This document shows, one piece after another, positions 23,801-33,004 of a stretch of 64,000 bases of DNA. The notes beneath the pieces are model-generated. The model was given only the letters and a program-made list of their open reading frames with translations. It was not told the DNA's origin and ran no database searches. Positions within the stretch are counted from its first letter, which is position 1. Each line of letters begins with the position of its first letter. The position numbers and the translations under genes were made by a program. The stretch covers positions 19,300,061 to 19,364,060 of the forward strand of contig NC_089830.1 of assembly GCF_035046505.1 (NCBI RefSeq). The letters run 5' to 3'. The stretch comes from Tiliqua scincoides (lineage: Eukaryota > Chordata > Lepidosauria > Squamata > Scincidae).

Positions 23801-26800
23801 GCCTTATGTTTGACACCCCTGCCTTAGTTAATGATGCCAGCAGAGTATAGGCCAGCAGAGTATAATGAGCAGAGTATAATGATGCCAGCAGAGTATAGGC
23901 GGAACATTATAGCAGAGTATAGGCGGAACAGAGTATAGGCGGGCAAAAGTATGGGGAACATTCTGAGCATTTGCCTTAATCAACTGGGTCAAGTAACCGC
24001 TTCCGTGTACACCACATGCTGTATGCGTGTGAGTTAGAGTATTGTAGCATAACAAGTTTGATACTATAAAGTGCATGTACATTTTCTTCAGATGTCCTGT
24101 ATATTCAGTGGGGCTTACTCCTAGGTAAATGTGTCTAAGAGTACAGGTTGAACTGAGTTCAATAGGACTTACTGCTGAATAAAAATGCACAAGACTGTAC
24201 CGAGAGAGACTTTCTAATCCTGCCCTAGCAGGCCAATGTAAGTATCTATCCCTGGAATGTGCTCCCCTACTTCTGCACTGACAAGATACAGCCCAATCCC
24301 ATGCATGCCTACTCTGAAGGAAGTCCCATAATCATCAGTGGCGCTTACTACCAGGTAAGTGTGGATCTGCTTGTAGTCACAGTCTCCTCCTTGCCATGCC
24401 ACCATCTCATGATGCCCCAAGTCATCACCACTACCCACCTCCACAGAAATTCTCTTCTCTCCATACACAGATTCACCGGGTACCATGTTTCGTGTCACCA
24501 GAGCATCTTCCTTTCCCCTGCAGATGAAGACACCTAAGGATAGAAGATAAAGATTGGAATCTGGCCCATTCGTATAGAAAACATGCTTTGCACCAGTAAG
24601 GATGAAACAGTGCTGAGAACAGGAAGAGCTCCATATCTTAATCCACAGTCAAAGCTTTAAGATTCCCATCATTGCAGTCTCTTCTAGTGCACTGTTCCCA
24701 GTCATGGTCCTACCCTCAACTATTCATAAAGGATCCCAATAGTTCCATGACTGTACAAATGGAAACCTTGTCACTGCCCACTTATAGTGCAATTTCCATG
24801 TATGTTTGCTCACAAGTAAATCCCAGGTGCACACAGGATTTCAGCCATTGGGTTGTATTCTAAGTGAAGTGCATCTTGACTAAGGAAGTCAGTCATGACT
24901 AAGTTCTACTGATTTCAATGGGATTTAGAGCCCAATACTATCCAACTTTCCAGCTCCGGTGTAGCCACAATGCAGCCCCGAGGTAAGGGAACAAATGTTC
25001 CCATACCTTAAGGAGGCCCCAGTGACTGCCCCTCCACTACAGGATGTAGTGCACACCTCACTGGCACAACCGCACCAACAGTGGAAAATAGGATAGGACT
25101 GGGCCCTTAGTCATAACTACACTTCCTTAGGCATGATGGGATAAAATCTGCCTTCCAAAGATGTTTCATTATTATTATGTTTTGAAAAATATTGTCCTAC
25201 ACTAGAAGACAGGGAAGGAGTTATCTCCCAAAGTGCTCAAGGCACAAACAGTTGTTCTTTTATCAGCTTTAAAGTGCCCATATGGAAAGATCTTACTGGG
25301 AATACACAGTTCTTTCCTTAAACTGACCCCACCATACACACATCAAGCAAGTCTTACCTTCATGTCTATGAGGCTCTACTGTGACCTTCTTGCCTCCTCT
25401 GAAGCCACCACGTCCTCCTCCTCGGCCCCCTCCTCGGCCCCCACCTCCACGGCCCCCTCCTCGGCCGCGTCCCCCGCGGAAGCCACCTCGAAAGCCTCCT
25501 TCTCCACCACCCGGAGACCTAAATCCACCTCCTACAAGTAGAAGAGGGCAAGGAATGGGAGATGGAATATTCAGAAGCAACCCTCCTTTTGTGTTTATCT
25601 GTTTTGCTTCTGGATGCAATACAAGGTGCTGGTTATGATCTTTCAAGCTCTCAACAGCTTGGGACTAGGACAGCTGAAGGACTGCCATCCCTATGTGAGT
25701 CTATCCATGCCTTGAGATTCTCCAGGAGGGCCTTCTTGAGCATCCCACATCTGCTAGCTTGAGGGCATTCTTGGTGATGGCCCCTTTCTTGTCACATTTG
25801 CTCCTCTGGGAGGTTCACTGTGCTCCTTCCCTCTCTCCCTTTTTTATCATTTTCTGAAAACTTATTTGCTTGATCAGGCTTCTGCTGATGTGGTCTCAAA
25901 GCCTCAATTGTGGCAACTTACGGGAATGAAAAAGGTTGAAGACCATTGGACTAGAGCAGCACCAGGGAAAGGCAGAGGTATCTGGTACCCTTCAGGTACC
26001 AGGATATTGTGTCCCCAGTCCTGCTTGTGGTTGTTAGCAATTGTGCTAAAACAGCTTTTCACTAGTGCCAGGCTTCAGGGTCACTCTTTCTGCTCTCTCT
26101 AATAAGAACATTTGGTTATAATGAACAGTGCTGGGAGAGCGAAGGGGTGGGTGGGGTCGACGGTGGTATCCCCAGTCTCATACTTGATTGACTGGGGTCG
26201 TGGCATGAAAAAGCTTGAAGACCATTAGATTAGAGCAGTGGTTCTCACACATTTAGAACCGGGACCCACTTTTTAGAACGAGAATCTGTCAGGACCCACC
26301 AGAAGTGATGTCATGACCGGAACTGACAACAACAAGCAGGAAAATTTTTCACAATTCTAGGCTGCAGTCCTACCCACACTTACCCAGGAGGAAGTCCCAT
26401 TGACTATCATTGCTAAAAGAATATACACAGTAGCTTGTTCAAAGTACAGGTCTGTCACATTTCCCCAAATGCAGTCACATACCACGGTAGCGTCAAGTCT
26501 AATATATGAAAAATAAAATATTGAAATGGGGACCCACCTGAAATGGGCCCGCGACCCACCTAGTGGGTCCCGACCCACAGTTTGAGAAACACTTTTTCTC
26601 AACACTGGTGGATTAGAGCACCACCAGGTAAAGGGGGAGGCATCTGATGTACCCCTTCAGGTACCAGGAGACAGTGTGCCACCCCTACTCAGATTCTTAG
26701 CAATTGTGCTAACATAGCTTTCGCTAATGCCTGGCTTCGGGGTCACTTTTTCTGCTCTAATAAGAATATTTGGTTACAGTGCTGGGAAAGCATTAGGGGG

Positions 26801-27406
26801 GTGGGGAGTGGATAGGGATGGGGTTGGGTAGACAGGGTCCTGGGAGAGGAGGTGGGTGGGATCAACAGCGGGGTCCCCAGTCTCATGATTGATTGATTGG
26901 GGTCATGGCATGAAAAAGTCTCTTGATTGATTGGCTGGAGTTGTGGCATGAAAAAGGTTGTGAAAACCCAGTCTCATACCTGATTGATTGGTTGACTGGG
27001 GTCGTGGCATGAAAAGGGTTGAAGCCCACTGCATTAGGGGGTCCAGCAGCCCCAAGAGCAGCCCCCTCCCTCCATCATCAGATACCAAACCCTTGCTGGA
27101 AAGGCTCACCTCGACCCCCTCGGAAGCCTCCACGCCCACCTCGGTCCCCGAAGCCTCCACGTCCTCCTCGGTCCCCGAAGCCACCGCGTCCTCCTCCTCC
27201 ACGGGGGCTAAAGCCTAAGGGTGCACACAAAGAGAGCCCCCCCAAGTCAGGAGGGATACTGGGCTGCAGCCACGTGCCTACGCTCCTGCTGCCAGCGCTC
27301 CGGGCTCCCTCTCCACCCCCGGCCCCTTCTTCCCCTGCACCAGGGCTGGGCAGAGGCGATCCAGCTTCCCCGGCAGCCCTGGAACTGCAGCCTTACCGGG
27401 TCTCAT
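14824..27406 (-). CDS. FBL: Fibrillarin, box C/D snoRNP 2'-O-methyltransferase (9 coding exons)
   Basis: Fibrillarin is the SAM-dependent methyltransferase of box C/D snoRNPs in the nucleolus; it 2'-O-methylates pre-rRNA and a histone H2A glutamine. Coding exons on the minus strand are 27397-27406, 27110-27214, 25358-25531, 24439-24533, 21661-21831, 19941-20073, 18557-18669, 15108-15253 and 14824-14848. Together they are 972 nt, giving 323 aa plus TAA (human 321 aa). All junctions are GT-AG and phases agree. Residues 1 to about 82 form the Gly/Arg-rich domain. Then come PHRHEG, the linker [25 protein letters not shown], the SAM-binding loop [51 protein letters not shown], and C-terminal [15 protein letters not shown] ending PPPKQKK. 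The ATG opens MRPGFSPRGG as in other vertebrates (human MKPGFSPRGG). Introns prove it is not a processed copy. I see no damage and read it as functional; homology is from memory of the human protein. Confidence 0.97.
15108..15253 (-). CDS. FBL: FBL coding exon 8
   Basis: Acceptor TCTCCAG, donor GTATGG. Encodes [40 protein letters not shown] and HAVVVGIYR, as in vertebrate fibrillarins. Confidence 0.95.
15428..15845. mobile_element. Tigger/MER2-like DNA transposon fragment
   Basis: GTTCTGTTCTGGAACTCCCT and GGATACCTAAATCTGCAGAT near the left end, with GATCTGCAGATAAGTTAAAC at the right end. This pattern resembles pogo/Tigger non-autonomous elements (MER2-like). Lies in FBL's upstream-exon intron 7. 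Confidence 0.5.
15878..16110. mobile_element. hAT-like MITE, lateral-repeat family (GGCACA), decayed
   Basis: CAGCAATTTCAACCCTTTTC then CATGGCACATT, and a GCACACCAATGTGCTGCGGC segment near the end. Same family as 27911-28124 and 57704-57910, but more diverged and without a clear target duplication. Confidence 0.6.
16855..17325 (+). mobile_element. CR1 LINE 3' fragment with decayed ORF2 C-terminus
   Basis: Encodes the CR1 C-terminal motif [38 protein letters not shown] and the end LDKFLEEKS. The 3' tail is GAAACTGGACTAGATGGGCC ... CTTATGTTC. Strongly 5' truncated. Confidence 0.9.
17572..17929. mobile_element. hAT MITE, CAGGGGTCTCC family
   Basis: Termini CAGGGGTCTCCAAAC and GTTTGGAGACCCCTG are inverted repeats. 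A perfect 8-bp target duplication CCATAGAG sits at 17564-17571 and 17930-17937. Complete. Confidence 0.92.
17938..18283. mobile_element. hAT MITE, GGGACCCACT family
   Basis: Starts CAGTGTTTCTCAAACTGTGG immediately after the target duplication of the previous element and ends GTGAGAACCATTG. Internally it carries the GGGCTTACTCCTGGGTAAGT / GGATAGGATT... core found in this family. Confidence 0.8.
18557..18669 (-). CDS. FBL: FBL coding exon 7 (catalytic core)
   Basis: Acceptor TTTGCAG, donor GTAACG. Encodes [20 protein letters not shown] then [17 protein letters not shown], with the conserved Asp and Lys of the methyltransferase active site. Confidence 0.96.
18960..19420. mobile_element. hAT MITE, GGTGCCCAAAC family
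   Basis: Termini CAGAGGTGCCCAAAC and GTTTGGACATCCCTG. Perfect 8-bp target duplication ATCTACAC at 18952-18959 and 19421-19428. Complete; in FBL intron 6. Confidence 0.92.
19493..19590. mobile_element. Tigger/MER2-like fragment
   Basis: CAGTGGGTCCTCAGTATCTG then GATCAATTCCTGGACCCCTG, the terminal part of the element type also seen at 63540-63700. Confidence 0.5.
19941..20073 (-). CDS. FBL: FBL coding exon 6
   Basis: Acceptor TCTGCAG, donor GTAAGA. Encodes [18 protein letters not shown] then [20 protein letters not shown] and KYRMLL. The split codon to exon 7 makes Gly where the human protein has Ala (RML-I-A-M versus RML-L-G-M). Confidence 0.96.
20235..20420 (+). mobile_element. MIR/L2-type SINE relic
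   Basis: GAGTATTATTATGCCCATAT, GCAGAAGGAAAGGCTGAGGC and GAGGTCAGCGAGTTCATGGC follow the MIR pattern (count of bases, 'plus-minus' tail). An ancient copy. Confidence 0.5.
21213..21570 (+). mobile_element. tRNA-derived SINE (GTCTAGAGGGTAGAGCC family)
   Basis: A-box-like TGGTCTAGAGGGTAGAGCCT and B-box-like GGTCGCCAGTTTGAGGCC, then a body with AAAGAACCTTCTTTC and a tail GACCAAGAAAGGCAGTATAT with an ATT microsatellite. Same family at 36948, 40753 and 47490. Confidence 0.75.
21661..21831 (-). CDS. FBL: FBL coding exon 5 (SAM-binding motif)
   Basis: Acceptor TCTGCAG, donor GTAAGG. 57 codons: [36 protein letters not shown], and the glycine-rich SAM loop [21 protein letters not shown]. Phase 0 at both ends. 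Confidence 0.97.
22686..23078 (-). mobile_element. 5'-truncated LINE with 16-bp target duplication
   Basis: Minus strand encodes [36 protein letters not shown] and a C-terminal finger [20 protein letters not shown]. The 3' end is the AGTCT-TTCG-AGACT hairpin and GAAGGTTGCCAAT. It is flanked by perfect 16-bp repeats TAAACCTATGTATATT (22670-22685 and 23079-23094), proof of target-primed insertion. Confidence 0.92.
23188..23255 (+). mobile_element. L2-like LINE/SINE 3' tail
   Basis: GGGTCCCTTTGGGGAGAAGG then GCGGGGTATAAATAAAGT and an ATT microsatellite; a similar tail lies at about 54690-54760. Confidence 0.6.
23268..23450. mobile_element. Palindromic MITE, GGGCCCAATCC family
   Basis: Inverted ends GGGCCCAACCCTATCCAACT and GGATAGGATTGGGCCCC; centre with AACAAATGTTCCCCAATATG and AGGAGG-like sequence. 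About 180 bp, several copies in the window. Confidence 0.8.
23511..23821. mobile_element. hAT MITE, GGGTGTCAAACTC family
   Basis: Termini CAGGGGTGTCAAACTCATTT and TATGTTTGACACCCCTG. Target duplication CCTTAGTC / CCTTAGTT, 7 of 8. The type is known widely in amniote hAT-Charlie relatives. Confidence 0.88.
24106..24205. mobile_element. Palindromic short MITE (short family)
   Basis: GTGGGGCTTACTCCTAGGTA and ACTTACTGCTGAATAAAAAT units in inverted arrangement, as in the array at 10983-11790. Confidence 0.65.
24288..24375. mobile_element. Palindromic short MITE (short family)
   Basis: AGCCCAATCCCATGCATGCC, CTGAAGGAAGTCCCATAATC and GGCGCTTACTACCAGGTAAG. Lies about 65 bp downstream of FBL exon 4's donor. 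Confidence 0.75.
24439..24533 (-). CDS. FBL: FBL coding exon 4
   Basis: Acceptor TCCTTAG, donor GTGGGT. Encodes [17 protein letters not shown] then [15 protein letters not shown], matching the human segment at nearly every position. Ends in phase 0. Confidence 0.95.
24929..25110. mobile_element. Palindromic MITE, GGGCCCAATCC family
   Basis: GAGCCCAATACTATCCAACT to GGATAGGACTGGGCCCTTAG with the usual AACAAATGTTCCC centre. Confidence 0.8.
25358..25531 (-). CDS. FBL: FBL coding exon 3 (rest of GAR domain)
   Basis: Acceptor CTTGTAG, donor GTAAGA. Encodes [16 protein letters not shown], runs of GGRGG and then [12 protein letters not shown], the conserved junction into the methyltransferase part. 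Phase 1 at both ends. Confidence 0.95.
25960..27035. repeat. Tandem duplication of a transposon-like segment in FBL intron 2
   Basis: Two related copies (about 25960-26235 and 26611-27035) share GCACCA-CCAGG, CCCTTCAGGTACCAGGA, TTAGCAATTGTGCTAA and GGGGTCGTGGCATGAAAAAG. Between them sits a hAT MITE at 26236-26610. A further short piece of the same repeat is at about 56225-56300 in DBR1 intron 1. Confidence 0.75.
26236..26610. mobile_element. hAT MITE, GGGACCCACT family
   Basis: CAGTGGTTCTCACACATTTA ... GACCCACAGTTTGAGAAACA, flanked by GATTAGAG at 26228-26235 and 26611-26618. The right end extends a little beyond the usual terminus. Confidence 0.8.
27110..27214 (-). CDS. FBL: FBL coding exon 2 (Gly/Arg-rich domain)
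   Basis: Acceptor CCTTAG precedes GC TTT AGC CCC (G-F-S-P-R); donor is GTGAGC. It encodes about three FGDRGGRGG repeats, the substrate for arginine methylation and nucleolar targeting in the family. Enters and leaves in phase 1. Confidence 0.93.
27397..27406 (-). CDS. FBL: FBL coding exon 1 (start codon)
   Basis: Only ten coding bases: ATG AGA CCC G, followed by donor GTAAGG. The split codon joins exon 2 to give M-R-P-G. The tiny first coding exon is why a frame-only search misses the start. Confidence 0.9.
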
Positions 27407-27620
27407 GCCTGGGAAGGTCTCCCCACCGTGGGATTCGGAGCAGCGAACAGCAGAAGCGCCGCTTGCAAGGCAGCCCCGTGGCGAGCACAAGGCGGCCGGA
27501 AGCGCAGCGAGCACGGGGTGGATTGCGCAGTGTCCGGGACGCCTTTCCATACCTCCCATTGGTAGAGCTGCAGCAAGGGCGGAGCAAAGAGGGATCTAGT
27601 AAGAACAGATCGCCAGGAGC
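27407..27620 (-). promoter_or_regulatory. FBL: FBL 5'UTR and proximal promoter
   Basis: GC-rich sequence directly upstream of the FBL ATG. A CCAAT box on the minus strand (27558-27562) is followed by CACTGCGCAAT, an NRF1-half-like motif, and pyrimidine-rich stretches that could hold a TOP-type start. The transcription start itself cannot be fixed from sequence alone. Confidence 0.55.
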
Positions 27621-27807
27621 AGATTCAAATGCAGCCTCCTGCATTATCTTGCCCAGGGACTGGATCCTCCAGCAAATGTTGCCTTTACATTAAATGGGCA
27701 TTTTGCATTTGCAGGCGGGGATATGATCAGGGCGCACAGGCAAGCATGCCTGTGTGCGCCCTGATTCCACCCCACAGCAGCAGCCCTGCAAATGCAAAAT
27801 GCCAATT

Positions 27808-28212
27808 TAGGACCCAATCCTATCCATTTTTCCAGTGCCAGTGCAACTGTGCCAATGGGGCATGCACTGCATTCTGTGGTGGGGAGGGAGTCACAGAGAC
27901 CTCCTTAAGGCAGTGATTTTCAATCTTTTTCATCTCATGGCACACTGACAAGGCAATAAAATTGTCAAGGCACACCATCAGGTTCTTGACAATTGACAAG
28001 GCACACTATGTTGCCCGTGGGGGGCTCACATCTCCCCATTGACCCTACTAATAATTGACCTTATCCCAAATTCCTGTGGCACACCTGTGGACCACTTATG
28101 GGTCACAGTGGTTGAAAATAGCTGCCTTAAGGTATGGGAATATTTGTTCCCTTCCCTTGGGGTTGCATTGGAACTGCACTAGTGCTGGAAAATTGGATAG
28201 GATTGGGCCCTT
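27808..28212. mobile_element. Palindromic MITE interrupted by a hAT element
   Basis: Left half CCCAATCCTATCCATTTTTC and right half GGATAGGATTGGGCCCTT of one palindromic MITE, separated by the insertion at 27911-28124. Confidence 0.85.
27911..28124. mobile_element. hAT MITE, GGCACA family
   Basis: Termini CAGTGATTTTCAATC and GGTTGAAAATAGCTG; perfect 8-bp duplication CCTTAAGG at 27903-27910 and 28125-28132. Sits inside the older palindromic MITE, 0.3-0.5 kb upstream of the FBL promoter. Confidence 0.92.
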
Positions 28213-29113
28213 TATGAGAATGCAAAATTTGCTAAGCACACACATGCCCTCCCTCTGCAAGAGGGACTCACCACTGCTGTAGAAGTAGCTAGAATATGAG
28301 TATTTATAAGACTATTCCTCCTGCATCATGCCAAAGGCGGGATCTAATGCAAATTCCTGTTTCCCACCAGCTGCCCCTGTGAAGCCCACAAGCAGGAGAA
28401 CAAGGTATTCCTCTCCAGCCATTGCTCCCCTGTGACTGGTATTCAAAGGGTAGACTGCAGCTGAACCTGGAGGTTCCATTAAGTCGCCATGAATAATAAC
28501 TAGAGTCGCCATGAATAATAACTAATTTTAATAATAATTAAAAAGGTTTAATTTTTTCATGGATTTTGGTGTTTTCCAGTTAGAAGTGCAGAAAGCTGTG
28601 TTATGTGTTTTTATTCCAAGAGAACATTTTATAAATTATAATTATTGCTTTTAAAGTGTACTAGGTAGGTAGTATAGGTGGTATAGTGTCAGAAGATGCA
28701 GCCACATGCATGTAGAGAATGTTTCTTTTGCAGATTTCACAGATTTTGAGGTTATGTGTGTGTTTTTTTAATTATTTTTTATTTACAAAAATGAGAAGTG
28801 CAGAAAGTGGTGTTATGTGTTTTTATTTTGCTATCACCAAAAAACTCAGCTCTAATAATAATCATTGAGAGGTCCTCCATATATGTTTCTACTCAACTGT
28901 GCAAGCCATTTAAACTAGTGGTGGTCACTAGTTCAGCAAACCCTATAGCTCAGTGCTCTTTGTGAAGAAGTCCCCATGACTATCCAATCTGCAAAAAGTG
29001 CATGACTTGTGCATCTAGGATTTTCTTATGTCTGGGGGTTTATGAGGTGTGCACAAAGGTTTTTGGGAAATGAAGTCTGTTGCTCACTGGTGCCACCTTC
29101 ATGTCTTCTTATG

Positions 29114-29455
29114 CAGTGTTTCTCACACATTTAGCACCGGGACCCACTTTTTAGAATGAGAATATGTCAGGACCCACTGGAAGTGATGTCATGACCAGAA
29201 GTGACATCATCACACAGGAAAATTTTTAACTATACTAGACTGCAGTCCTATCCACTTACCAAGGAGTAAGTCTCATTTACTATCATTGTTAAAAGAATAT
29301 ACACAGTAGGGTTGCTAAAAGTACAGGTCTGTAACACTCCCCCAAATGCAGTCAAATCTATGGGAGCATCAAGTCTAATATATTAAAAATAAAATATTGA
29401 AATGAATGGAGACCCACCTGAAATTGGCTCTCAACCCACAGTTTGAGAAACACTG
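29114..29455. mobile_element. hAT MITE, GGGACCCACT family
   Basis: CAGTGTTTCTCACACATTTA to CAGTTTGAGAAACACTG, with the internal palindromic core at about 29248-29290. Confidence 0.82.
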
Positions 29456-29964
29456 TCGTATGGGATGGTGGGGAAGGGAAAATAGCTATTGTTCAGCTGT
29501 GCTTGGCTTGTATGAATGTAAACAGAGGGAAACTGAAAGAAGCCTCAGCTTCATCCTCACCTGAAATATGAAGAGGAGGCTACAGCATGGGAGCATTGTG
29601 AGCTGCTCTCTCAGCCCCAAGTTGACCCACTTGTAACCTGCAATTCTTTGTATCCAATCTTTTATATGGGACTCACGTGGCAACCATCTTGGGCAGCAAG
29701 GGTACCTGCAAACACAGATCTAGGTTCATATTAAGATGGGATTTATATCCCATGGAACTTATATCCCATCTTTCGAAATGGCCCAAGGGGGTTAACAAAA
29801 AAAGATAAAAAATGCAGAACAACAAAATAAAGACAATAATTACTAAACAATTAGAACTAGATGTGCTGAAACAAGTCCCCCTCCATCTATTGAAAACAAT
29901 GTGGCTAAAAGCATTGTGGAAAAGAAATGTATTCATTGCCCATCAAATCCATGAAGCTAATTTA

Positions 29965-30055
29965 GAGCCCAAGCCTATGCATGCCTACTCAGAAGTAAGT
30001 TCCATTACAGTAAATGGGGCTTACTCTCAGGGGAGTGCGGATAGGATTGCAGCCT
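29965..30055. mobile_element. Palindromic short MITE (short family)
   Basis: AGCCCAAGCCTATGCATGCC, CAGAAGTAAGTTCCATTACA, GGGGCTTACTCTCAGGGGAG, then GGATAGGATTGCAGCC. Confidence 0.8.
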
Positions 30056-30642
30056 CGACAGGTTGACAGGGACACCCTTCTCCAGCTGCCCATCAATATC
30101 CACCTCCCCTGTTCCATGGATTTGAAAAGGAGTGGAGAGGAAGTGTGAGAGAAATCAGAGTGGTAGGCTAGAGAGCACCAAAGACAATCTAGCCTGCCAA
30201 TCTCCTCTCTTCTACACATCCAGCTCTCTTCCCATTTGAAGCCAAGGAGCCGGGAAAGGAGTGGTGGCAGCAACTGGTATGTAGCTGGGCAAGACTTGGT
30301 GCACATCCTCTTGCGTGGGCAGAACTGCGTCAGAAGAGAGCAGGGTCCTTGAGGAACAGAATGAGATTTACTTCTGAGTAGACATGTTTAGGATGGCACT
30401 GTTAGTGGCCATACTGCTTACTGACCAGTGGTGGATCTCAAGTGTCTAAGGTGGAGATCTGTCTTGATCTCCCTGCTACTGGAGATCATTTTCCTGGAGA
30501 CTGATTCAAGGCCTTCATGAAACACTTGGGCTCCACCAGAGCTATAGTGCCCTGCAATGTCCCTGCCCGAAAGCTTGTTCCTTCCTATCTACAAGTTTGC
30601 CGGCACAGCAAATCTTAGTTCTGACCAAGTTACAACAAAAAG

Positions 30643-30649
<7 letters not shown>

Positions 30650-30693
<44 letters not shown>
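30650..30693. repeat. (CA)n microsatellite
   Basis: About 21 uninterrupted CA units; likely polymorphic. Confidence 0.97.
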
Positions 30694-30695
<2 letters not shown>

Positions 30696-31379
30696 GTGGC
30701 ATTATTTCGCTTTATAGGTCTGCACCTGTTTAAGTCTGAAGCTGGGAATACAGATTTTTCCACAGTTACAGTACTTGAAATAAAAACATGACGTTGTGGA
30801 TCTCAGCCTTCCCAAACTGGACTTATAATAATAGTCACATAAAGAATAGCATAACAAATTTAAAGTATATTTCCATGTTTAAAACTGCATTTCACTGCCT
30901 TGGACATATAACAAATTTATACACATGTTCTGTGCTTTGCTTTCATGCCTAATAGAGGAACTGGACTTCAAGGTTCTAGAACTCCATCAGCTAGAAAAAT
31001 ACGTGGATAAGTTTAGCTCGAGCCGAAGCTGGTGCAGAGCTGGAAAAGCAGGCAGTTGGGAGTTCCTGAATGCAAGGCATCTAGATATGTGTTCCAGAGT
31101 TCTGTACTAGATCAAAAGTAGGACATGTCCATAGTTCCATGGGAAGGAGAGTTCTTAAATCAGATTGAGGTTGAAGGATCCGTGCCATGAAGTTTGGAAT
31201 CCTATGCAAATATGAAGGCTGGAATCCTATGCAAATATACCTGTAAGCTCCACTGAACACAGTGGGACTTCTGACCAGGCCTGTCCTGTCCCTGAGGTCT
31301 ATGGAATTGGCTGCCTCCACAGCTCCCCCCCCCCCCACAATTCCTGAATTTGAAAAGGAAGAGAAGAACAGAGCAGAAG

Positions 31380-32449
31380 TCAAATTTTTAAAGCAAAAAT
31401 TATTTCTCATTTATTATACGGTATCCCGATATGGATACAGGCAGTTTCTAAGGATTTGGATCATATTGCTTCTTCCTTTTTTAGAAAGTTATTAGGTATT
31501 CCTAATCTTATACGGTTGCCCACTATTCTTTTAGAACTTGGTTTACACCTTCCCTCCACTTATGCCTGGCTTTTTACATTTAAGTTTTGGTTAAGGATTC
31601 ATTTATCTCCTTCCCCTGACTCTTTAATTACAGAATTAATGAGTGACACGTATATCTTTATTTGGTTTAAAATAGTGGAAACTAAACTCCACTCTATTAA
31701 CCTATCAGTAGAATTACTTGCTGATCTAAACTTATCTCAAGCTTATAAAATTATCAAAGACCACCTTTTCCTAGCTGAATTCAATACTTTAAAAAATTCT
31801 CTTAATTTGACCTGTTCCCCCCTTTCCCTAGGTCTTTTTCCTCAACATGTTGTTGCCACTTCAAACTATTTTTTTCACCTCACTAATCCTAGACTGAAGA
31901 GAGCCTTCATGCTCGCTAGACTCAACATATTTCCCTCAGCTGTTCATTATGGTCGTTTCATGCGAGTTCCTCGCGAGAAACGATTATGTTTATTCTGTGG
32001 GGAGACCCCGGATACTCTTTTACATATTTTGCTTTTTTGTCCCTCTCTCGATTCTCATCGTAGGATTTATTTAGAATCCTGGATTTCTAATTTCCCCCCT
32101 CAGGTATCACCCCTTCCCCAGTTGTTGGAAGACTCTATTGCTCCCTTGACGTATTCAGTGGCTAGTTTTCTGGCCTATATATTACAAAAAATGCCGGACT
32201 TTAGTTCTATTAAATCTTCTTTAAAATTTTTGTAGTCACCTTTCTCCATCTAACACCTGTTTCACTGAAAGGATAAGGTTGTCCCTTCTGGCTCCTTTTC
32301 TTTCTAGACCCTATTTCTTTCTTTTTTCTCTATTTAGTTTTCCTGAACTAGTCTAGTGGATAATGGTTGTATTGTTCACTTTGTTGTCAGTTGTTTGCTG
32401 TAATATTTATAATGCCAATAAAGGTTGACTAACTAACTAAAAAAAAACT
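31380..32449 (+). mobile_element. 5'-truncated LINE with uninterrupted ORF C-terminus
   Basis: Bounded by perfect 13-bp target duplications AACAGAGCAGAAG (31367-31379 and 32450-32462). From 31381 the frame is open to a TAG at 32233-32235, about 284 codons: SHLLYGIPIWIQAVSKDL just after the reverse transcriptase, then a CCHC-type motif LCLFCGETPDTLLHILLFCP. The 3'UTR ends in AATAAAGGTTGACTAACTAA followed by A's, a short-repeat tail rather than a plain polyA. The clade is uncertain; CCHC and tail recall I/Vingi- or R4-like elements. The intact frame and perfect duplications argue for a recent insertion. Confidence 0.9.
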
Positions 32450-33004
32450 AACAGAGCAGAAGGGGATGTGTGGAGGAGAACAGAATGGTGGGCTAGCATG
32501 TATCTAGCCCAGGGGTGTCCAATCGGTGGCATGTTGGCAGATGGACACTTTCTAAGTGGCACACACCAAGTCTCCATATATTTTTGAGAAACAAATAACA
32601 ACAAAGACAGCACTACAGCGGTTTAAAGTTTGCTTGATTTCTTTGCTACTTCTTACTCAGCACACCTCCAATTTTCTAATGCTGCAGTGGGCATACTCAG
32701 GGCAGTCATGGCTACTCTGCTTGCTTTGCTCTGGTTGGAAAATGGGGAGAAAGGCAGGAAAAGAATGATGGACATGAGAGAAATCAATAGGGTGGAGGCT
32801 AGTGAACTGCATTCCACTAACTGGCGGGTCACCTGTTTACTTGAGAAGGCCAGTATTGGTGGAGTGCTGAAGAGGCAAGGGGTGGGCTACAGGGCAAGGG
32901 CAAACAGTGCAGGGACCGCCACTGCGATCAGTGATGCCCAGGTGGTCCAGCCAGGCGGAGATACCATCTTCAGGAAAATCATCTGCAAAGAGATCTCAAA
33001 CTGG

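Larger units (their letters stand above)
28213..31366. other. FBL-IL20RB spacer, no gene recognised
   Basis: AT-rich sequence between the FBL promoter and the IL20RB 3' end. It contains a CR1-like relic (about 28300-28510), hAT and palindromic MITEs, an L2-like tail near 29745-29830 and a CA microsatellite. No conserved coding exon seen. Confidence 0.6.

Noticed and set aside
14824-27406. FBL as a processed pseudogene (such as a mammalian FBLL1-type copy)
   Set aside because: Eight introns with canonical sites and an undamaged frame.
30542-30791. Open frames across the CA microsatellite
   Set aside because: Product of the repeat (poly Thr-His or Val-Cys); no coding signal.
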